Part shown: in pieces, positions 1 to 6,500 of the stretch
Layout: every line of letters starts with the position of its first letter
Position numbering within the stretch: position 1 is the first letter of the stretch
From: an uncultured archaeon
GTDB lineage: Archaea; Nanobdellota; Nanobdellia; Pacearchaeales; GW2011-AR1
NCBI GenBank assembly: GCA_903873955.1
Contig: CAIQQL010000077.1
Location: 1-6,771, forward strand
Reading direction: 5' to 3'
DNA: 6,771 nt
The notes under the pieces: generated by a model
Databases searched by the model: none
Told to the model about the DNA's origin: nothing
What the model saw: the letters and a program-made list of their open reading frames with translations, nothing else
Program-made: the position numbers and the translations under genes

Positions 1-555
1 ATCTCTGCAGGGCGTTACCACACCTGCGCGCTCCTGCAGAACGGCAATGTCCAATGCTGGGGCGACAATGCCTACAAACAATCGCTCAATTATACTGGAA
101 ACGATGCAATTGCAGTCTCTTCTGGTTTACGTCACACCTGTGCCCTCAAGCTCAATGGAAGCGTGCAATGCTGGGGAACCATTACTCAAGGATATACTGG
201 TAATGATTCCATTGCTATCTCTGCCGGTTATGATCATACCTGCGTCCTCAAGCAGAACGGCAATGCCCAATGCTGGGGATCCAATGCCTATAATCAATCC
301 TTGAACTATACGGGTAATGACGCTATCGCTCTCTCTGCAGGTTATGAATACACCTGTGCCCTCAAGCAGAACGGCAATGTCCAATGCTGGGGTACAAATG
401 ACTTTAGTCAGGCTTCTAATTACACCGGTAATGATGCAATTGCTGTTATTGTGGGAGTATTTCACACCTGCGTCCTCAAGCAGAACGGTTCTGTCCAATG
501 CAAGGGATACAACAATTATGGTCAATCTCTTAATTATACATCCAATGATGTGAAA
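1..555 (+). other. RCC1/BLIP-II-like beta-propeller A, C-terminal five blades (residues 1-185)
   Basis: Five blades of the pattern VS.G..HTCAL..NG.VQCWG are visible, with second cysteines at residues 19, 57, 91, 129 and 167. Spacing is 38, 34, 38 and 38. The 34-residue step follows the CWG at 57, where the outer loop is shortened to ITQGYTGN. By comparison with B, C and D, two further blades should lie upstream of the window. In the last blade the usual CWG is CKG (residues 167-169). The block ends in the same NDVKK exit motif as the other three propellers. RCC1-type repeats form seven-bladed propellers that usually bind proteins; the ligand here is unknown. Confidence 0.88.
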
Positions 556-3500
556 AAAACACCGTTTTATGCGTTTACTAGTTTAGGTGTAGGAGATTAT
601 TTTCTCAACGCAACCATTTGCGATACCTTTGGAAATTGTAACTCTACTGAGACCCGAACAATTACGGCAAACTCTTCTTCTTCCGACACTGCTGCACCTC
701 AATTCACCTCCAGCTTTGCACCACAGGCTATCTTTGACAATCAAAGCTTTAGCTTCCAGGTGAGTGTAACTGATCCCTCAGGTATTGGAGGATTTAGCGT
801 CAATGACTCCCAATTCAGCATCAACAGCACAGGCTTTTTGAGCAACAGCACAGCACTCCTGAATGGAAGCTATCTTCTCAATATTACCGTCAATGACACT
901 CTTGGCAATATGAACAGCAGCATCTTCACCTTGATTGTCAATTCATCATTTATACCTGAATTACCCCTTTCAACAATTGATTTTATTTCTCCAACTCCTG
1001 TCAATGGGTCGGTTCTTTTGACTAACGCTATTTTTACAAATGCATTTACTCGACTAGATGACCTCTTCTTCAGCAACTATTCCTATAACTTGTACACCTC
1101 TTCTGGTTTGGTTAAAAAATACTCTCTTATCCCTACAAATTCTGTTTTATCCACTGGGAATCAGCATACCTGTGCATTGAAAATCAACGGATCTGTCCAA
1201 TGCTGGGGAGGTAACTCTAGAAACCAATCTGCTAATTATACCAGTAACGATGCTATCTTAATTTCAGCAGGTACTTATCATTCCTGCATCCTTAATAAAA
1301 CTGGCAGCGTCTCCTGCTGGGGCGACAACACCTATAATCAGTCCAATGGCTATATAGGAAACGATGCTGTCAGCGTCTCCTCTGGATATATGCATACCTG
1401 CGCGCTCCTGCAGAACGGCAGCGTCTCCTGCTGGGGCGACAACACCTATAATCAGTCCAATGGCTATATAGGAAACGATGCTGTCAGCGTCTCCTCTGGA
1501 TATTATCATGCCTGCGCATTATTACAGAATGGTTCCATTCTTTGCTGGGGAAGAAGTGACTCTAATCAGTCCTTTAGTTATTCTGGAAACGATGCGATTG
1601 CAGTCTCCGCAGGGGGTTCTTTTACCTGCGCCCTCAAGCAGAACGGCAATGTCCAATGCTGGGGCGACAACACCTATAATCAGTCCAATGGCTATATAGG
1701 AAACGATGCTGTCAGCGTCTCCTCTGGTTTTCAGCATGCTTGTGTCCTTGTACAAAACGGTAGCATTCTTTGCTGGGGCGACAACTCGAAAAAACAGGCT
1801 TATCCTTACCTGGGATCTGATGCAATTACTCTCTCTGCTGGCGGTTGGCATACCTGCGCGCTCCTGCAGAACGGCAGCGTCTCCTGCTGGGGCTGGAATT
1901 TTTATAAAGAATCCTTGAACTATACTGGAAACGATGTTAAAAAGGTTCCAATCTATGCATTTTTAGGTTTAAATAATGGCGCTTATTTTCTCAATGCGAC
2001 CTCATGTGACTCTTTTGGAAACTGCAACTCTACTGAGACTCGGACAATCATTGTTAATTATACTGCACCTGACACCTCTCCTCCCCAATTCAACTTCAGC
2101 TTTATTCCTCTTGTCCTTTTTGATAATCAGAGCATATCTCTCCAGATACCTGCATTTGATCCTTCTGGAATAGGAAACTTTACCGTGAATGACAGCAGAT
2201 TTATGATTTCCTCAAACGGGCTTTTACAAAACATCACCCTCATCACGAATATCACCTATATTTTGAATATCACTGTCAATGACACCCTAGGCAACATGAA
2301 CAGCAGCATCTTGACCCTTATTCTCAATTCTTCAGTCAATCCTTATACTACCATTCCCCATATTCGTTTTCTTTCCCCAACCCCTGCAAATGGGACAACT
2401 CTCTTGATAAATCAAATCCCCGTAAATGCCCAAACTGATGCAGGAGACATCTTCTTCAAAAATTTTACCTATACGTTATATGGTGCTTCAGGTATAGTCA
2501 AAACCTTCTCCTATGTCCCTGAGAACAACGTACTTTCCATAGGGGACGCTACTACCTGTATACTGAAACTTAACGGCAGCGTCTCCTGCTGGGGATCAAT
2601 TAAACAAGGTTATTCTGGGACTGATGCGATGGAAGTGAGTGCGGGAGGAGGTCATGTCTGTGCGCTCCTGCAGAACGGGTCTATTCTTTGCTGGGGAGAC
2701 AATTTTTATGGACAATCTCTCAATTATACCGGAAGGGATGCTATTGGAGTGAGTGCTGGTGGATCAACTACCTGTGCACTCAAGCAGAACGGCAATGTCC
2801 AATGCTGGGGGAATAATCAGGTAGGGCAAGCTGCTAACTATACGAGCAGGGATGCGAGTCAAGTTTCTACTCATTGGAGTCATACTTGTGCTCTCCTCCA
2901 AAATAAAAATGTCCAATGCTGGGGTTATAATGCCTATGGGCAGTCCAATTCTTATACTGGAGCAGACGCAATCTGGGTCTCTACGGGATTTTGGTTTACC
3001 TGTGCGCTTCTGCAGAGCGGCAATGTCCAATGCTGGGGCGACAATAGTGATGGGCAGTCCAATTCCTATACCAAAAGTGATGCGAGGGAGTTAAGTGCAG
3101 GAGGAGGAATGGCTGGAGGTATTGGGGGAAATGGACATACTTGCGTACTTAAGAAGGACGGGTCAATCCAGTGCTGGGGCGGAAACACTTACGGTCAGTC
3201 TTCTAATTACACTCAAAATGATGCTCTTTCTGTAACTGCTGGAGAAGGTCATGCCTGTGCACTCAAGCAGAACGGCAATGTCCAATGCTGGGGAAAAAAC
3301 GACGTCAATCAGTCGCTCAATTATACCGGAAATGACGTGAAAAAAACGCCCTTTTATGTTTTTTCAAATTTGAGTGAGGGTAATTATACTCTTGTTGTCC
3401 GAGTCTGCATCACTTCAGGATATTGCAACACTACTGAAAACCGCAGTATCGCTATCCTAACCAGTCAACATTATCCTTTCATCAGTTTCAGTGATCCGAC

Positions 3501-6500
3501 ACCTGCAGATGGGGCTATCCTTCCTGTTAATTCAATTCCGATCAATATCCTTACCAGTGTAGCAGATACTACCCTTAAAAATTATTCATACAATCTCTAT
3601 AATGCTTCAGGTTTGATAAAAAGATTTCCTCCTTATCCTGCGAGTTCCGTATTCTCAGCCGGATGGTGGCATACTTGTGTATTAAACATCAATGGATCCA
3701 TCCAATGCTGGGGTGATAATTCCCATAATCAGGCCTTGAATTATACTCTGAACGATGCTCTTGCAGTCTCCGCAGGGGGCTATCACACCTGCGCACTCCT
3801 CCAAAATGGATCTGTCCAATGCTGGGGATCCATTACTCAAGGATATATTGGCAATGATGCCATTGCTATCTCTTCAGGGTCTTATCACGCTTGCCTGCTC
3901 CTCCAAAATGGCTCTGTCCAATGCTGGGGCGGAAACAATTACGGTCAGTCAGCCAATTACACTAGCAATGATGCGATTGCAGTCTCCGCAGGTGATGCGC
4001 ACACCTGCGCCCTCAAGCAAAACGGCAGCGTCTCCTGCTGGGGCGACAACTCCTACGGACAGTCTAGAGGTTATGCAGGGTCAGACGCGGTTGCTATCGC
4101 TGCTGCGACATATCACTCCTGTGCACTCAAGCAAAACGGCGGCGTCTCCTGCTGGGGCGACAACACGTACAATCAATCCCGTAATTACACCAGTACTGAC
4201 GCTGTTGCGGTGAGTACAGGGTATGTCCATACCTGTGTCCTTAAGCAAAGCGGCTCTATCCAGTGCTGGGGCGACAACTCCTACGGACAATCCAAAAATT
4301 ATACAGGTACCGATGCGATTGCAGTCTCCGCAGGGGGTTGGCACACCTGCGCCCTCAAGCAGAATGGAAGTGTCCAATGCTGGGGATGGAATTATTATAA
4401 AGAATCTTCGAATTACACAGGAAATGACGTGAAAAAAACGCCGTATTATTCGTTCAGGGGACTCGCCAATGGATCATACTTTTTCAATGCCCAAGTCTGC
4501 AATGCGTTCGGTTACTGCAGTTCGACTGAAAATCGAAGTGTAATCCTCTTCAGGGATACTCAAGCTCCAACTCTTCTTAGCACTTCTCCAGGAAATGATT
4601 CTGTATATACCTCACAAAATGGCTCAAATCCAAATTTTATCATCAATGTCAGTGATAATCTTGGATTACGGAATGCAACCCTTTCCATATTCAATAATGT
4701 GACTGGTGAGCTTTTGAATATCACCTCATTTGCCTTTCCAGGGTCTCCTATGAACTCTCTTCTTGGAATTCCCGTATTTCTCAATGATGGCGTTTACACC
4801 TGGTTCTGGCAGGTCTATGACCTTGTGGGAAATGCTTTCATCTCTTCCAATACCACCATGAACATCCATACTCGTGGTCCTGTCCTGAATTTCACCTTTC
4901 CGACACCGGATAACCAAACCTTACTTTTCAATACCTCTGTTGAACTAAATGTCTCTGTTTCTTATGCGGATGACCTCTCTGCCTTTGTCTGGAGTTGGAA
5001 TGGAATAAATTACTCGCTCTATGATCCTACTTTGGTGTTAATGTACAATTTTGAAAATAATTCTGCTTTGGGAGAGAATGATACTTTTATTGCTGATGTG
5101 AGCCGTTCTGCAAATTCTGCTATTGTGTCCGGAGGTGCGTTTTGGAATGCTTCAGGCAGATATGGCGGCGCTTATCAGTTTGACGGTTCAGGAACTCTTC
5201 TCATCACGCCAGGCATTTCCCTTTCTAACTTTACTCTCTCCCTCTGGTTTAAGACTTCAAATGGTCCGCAATCTTTTAACCGGACCTTTATCAGCTATGA
5301 GAATTCTTCTGCAAGCAATAATTACTGGCTAGGACTTTCAGGAGGCGAGGGGGCGAAATATTGCTCATTCGGTTCACTTCTTCTCCGTTATTCCATAGGG
5401 GGCATAGCCGATGCAGGGCATGTTTGCAGCACCGAGAGGTACGATGATAATCTTTGGCATTATGTGACTGCAACATATAATGCTTCAACCTTAAGCTTGT
5501 ATGTTGATGGCTCTCTAATCAACACGACCTTGGTTGATACACCAGACCAAGCGGTCTCTTCCTCTATTCTGGGTAACCTTCCTGATCTGACCAGTAATTT
5601 TACAGGTCTTCTTGATGAAGTACGTATATGGAGGAGACCTTTGACAGCAGAAGAGATTGGGCAGCAGTATTCCTCCAACTTCTTAAAGATTGATAATTCC
5701 AGCTGGAATTATGACCACTTTTACCTTACCCTGAGCAATGGCAATTATTCATATCGAGCTTTCTCAAATGATACCTTGGGTAATCTCAATGCCACTGATC
5801 TTCACACCTTCGTCTATACTCTGCCGATCATTCCTGGCTTCATCATCCAAAACCTTTCTTCTGCTTACACTGTCCTTAAAGTAGTCGATGCCAACAACTC
5901 AAATATCACCCTAACCAACAATAAGCAGTATGGTCTCGTCAATGCAACTCTCCTAGATAAATCCAATATCCCCATCGCTTCATTGCAGCTTAATTTTTCA
6001 CAAGATTATGACTGGAGCGGGATTGTTGCAAACTCCAGTAACTATTCCAGTAAAGGCGTCAGTCTTGGAGTATCGGTATTTCACCTGCCTGAAAACCATT
6101 CAGAAATTACCCAGATGTATCTCTTTGTCCCTGCACTTTTCGGTAGCGGAGAGGTGTATGTCTGCCCTGGCGCCCCTACGTTGGAATCAGTAAACGAATC
6201 CTGTCCAGGAAAATATTTTGTCAGTGTTGAGAATGACTCGGGATACTATAAAATCCCTATCAATGGCACGGGTGCTGCTGAAAGCTTCACCAGCAAGCTG
6301 CTTGTCTGGGATTCAAACGATACTGAAGGAGGAGGAATTACTCTCTATGCTAACCTTACTCCAGCCCACTTCTTTGCAAATTATACCGTGAACTTCACCA
6401 ATCAGACTATCTTAGGAGCAACCTGTAACTTCTCAGAAAACAGCAGCGATGCTTCTTTATCCATGGATTATAATCTCACCTCTGGACTTTATGAGATCTC

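Larger units (their letters stand above)
556..1941 (+). repeat. Large in-frame super-repeat, copy 1 (462 codons)
   Basis: This unit runs from the exit of propeller A to the exit of propeller B. It contains Ig C-half, cadherin/Ig-like module, Ig N-half and seven blades. Copy 2 is 467 codons; the difference is a +9 insertion and a -4 shortened blade, so the underlying period is also 462. Copy 3 is 364 codons because it lacks the cadherin/Ig-like module. The last-blade CWG cysteine moves from 167 to 629, and the first-blade one from 401 to 863, both exactly 462 residues. The boundaries chosen are a convenient phase, not proven duplication breakpoints. Confidence 0.85.
1942..3342 (+). repeat. Large in-frame super-repeat, copy 2 (467 codons)
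   Basis: Same order as copy 1: Ig C-half, cadherin/Ig-like module X2, Ig N-half, seven-bladed propeller C. Its extra five codons relative to copy 1 are explained by a nine-residue glycine-rich insertion near residue 1039 and a blade shortened by four residues after the CWG at 863. Confidence 0.85.
3343..4434 (+). repeat. Large in-frame super-repeat, copy 3, lacking the X module (364 codons)
   Basis: This copy has Ig C-half, Ig N-half and propeller D, but no cadherin/Ig-like module. The last blade of C to the first blade of D spans 140 residues, against 234 for A to B and for B to C. The difference of 94 residues (282 bases) is in frame and about the size of one X module. Confidence 0.83.

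Noticed and set aside
127..525. 132-codon open frame on the - strand (and similar - strand frames at 1264-1509, 1522-1851, 2764-3030, 4081-4377)
   Set aside because: These lie opposite the propeller blades and are repetitive only because the blades are. They are mirror shadows of the + strand frame and show no independent protein family.
1303..1727. Possible CRISPR-like or intergenic tandem repeat array
   Set aside because: Repeats are in frame, 114 bases in period, without unique spacers between short repeats, and encode conserved blades. This is a coding repeat.
3755..4213. 152-codon open frame in another + frame, rich in SNAGA/SPAGATTP repeats
   Set aside because: It is the out-of-frame reading of propeller D. 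Its apparent repeats follow from the 114-base blade period, and the frame-1 reading has clear RCC1-like conservation.
1..4434. True RCC1 guanine-exchange function, as in the eukaryotic Ran regulator
   Set aside because: Blades are much shorter than RCC1 blades, carry paired cysteines and sequons typical of export, and sit among surface-protein domains. Only the fold is comparable.
5123..5332. 69-codon open frame in another frame over the LamG
   Set aside because: The LamG strands read perfectly in frame 1 across this stretch. The alternative frame has no recognisable features.
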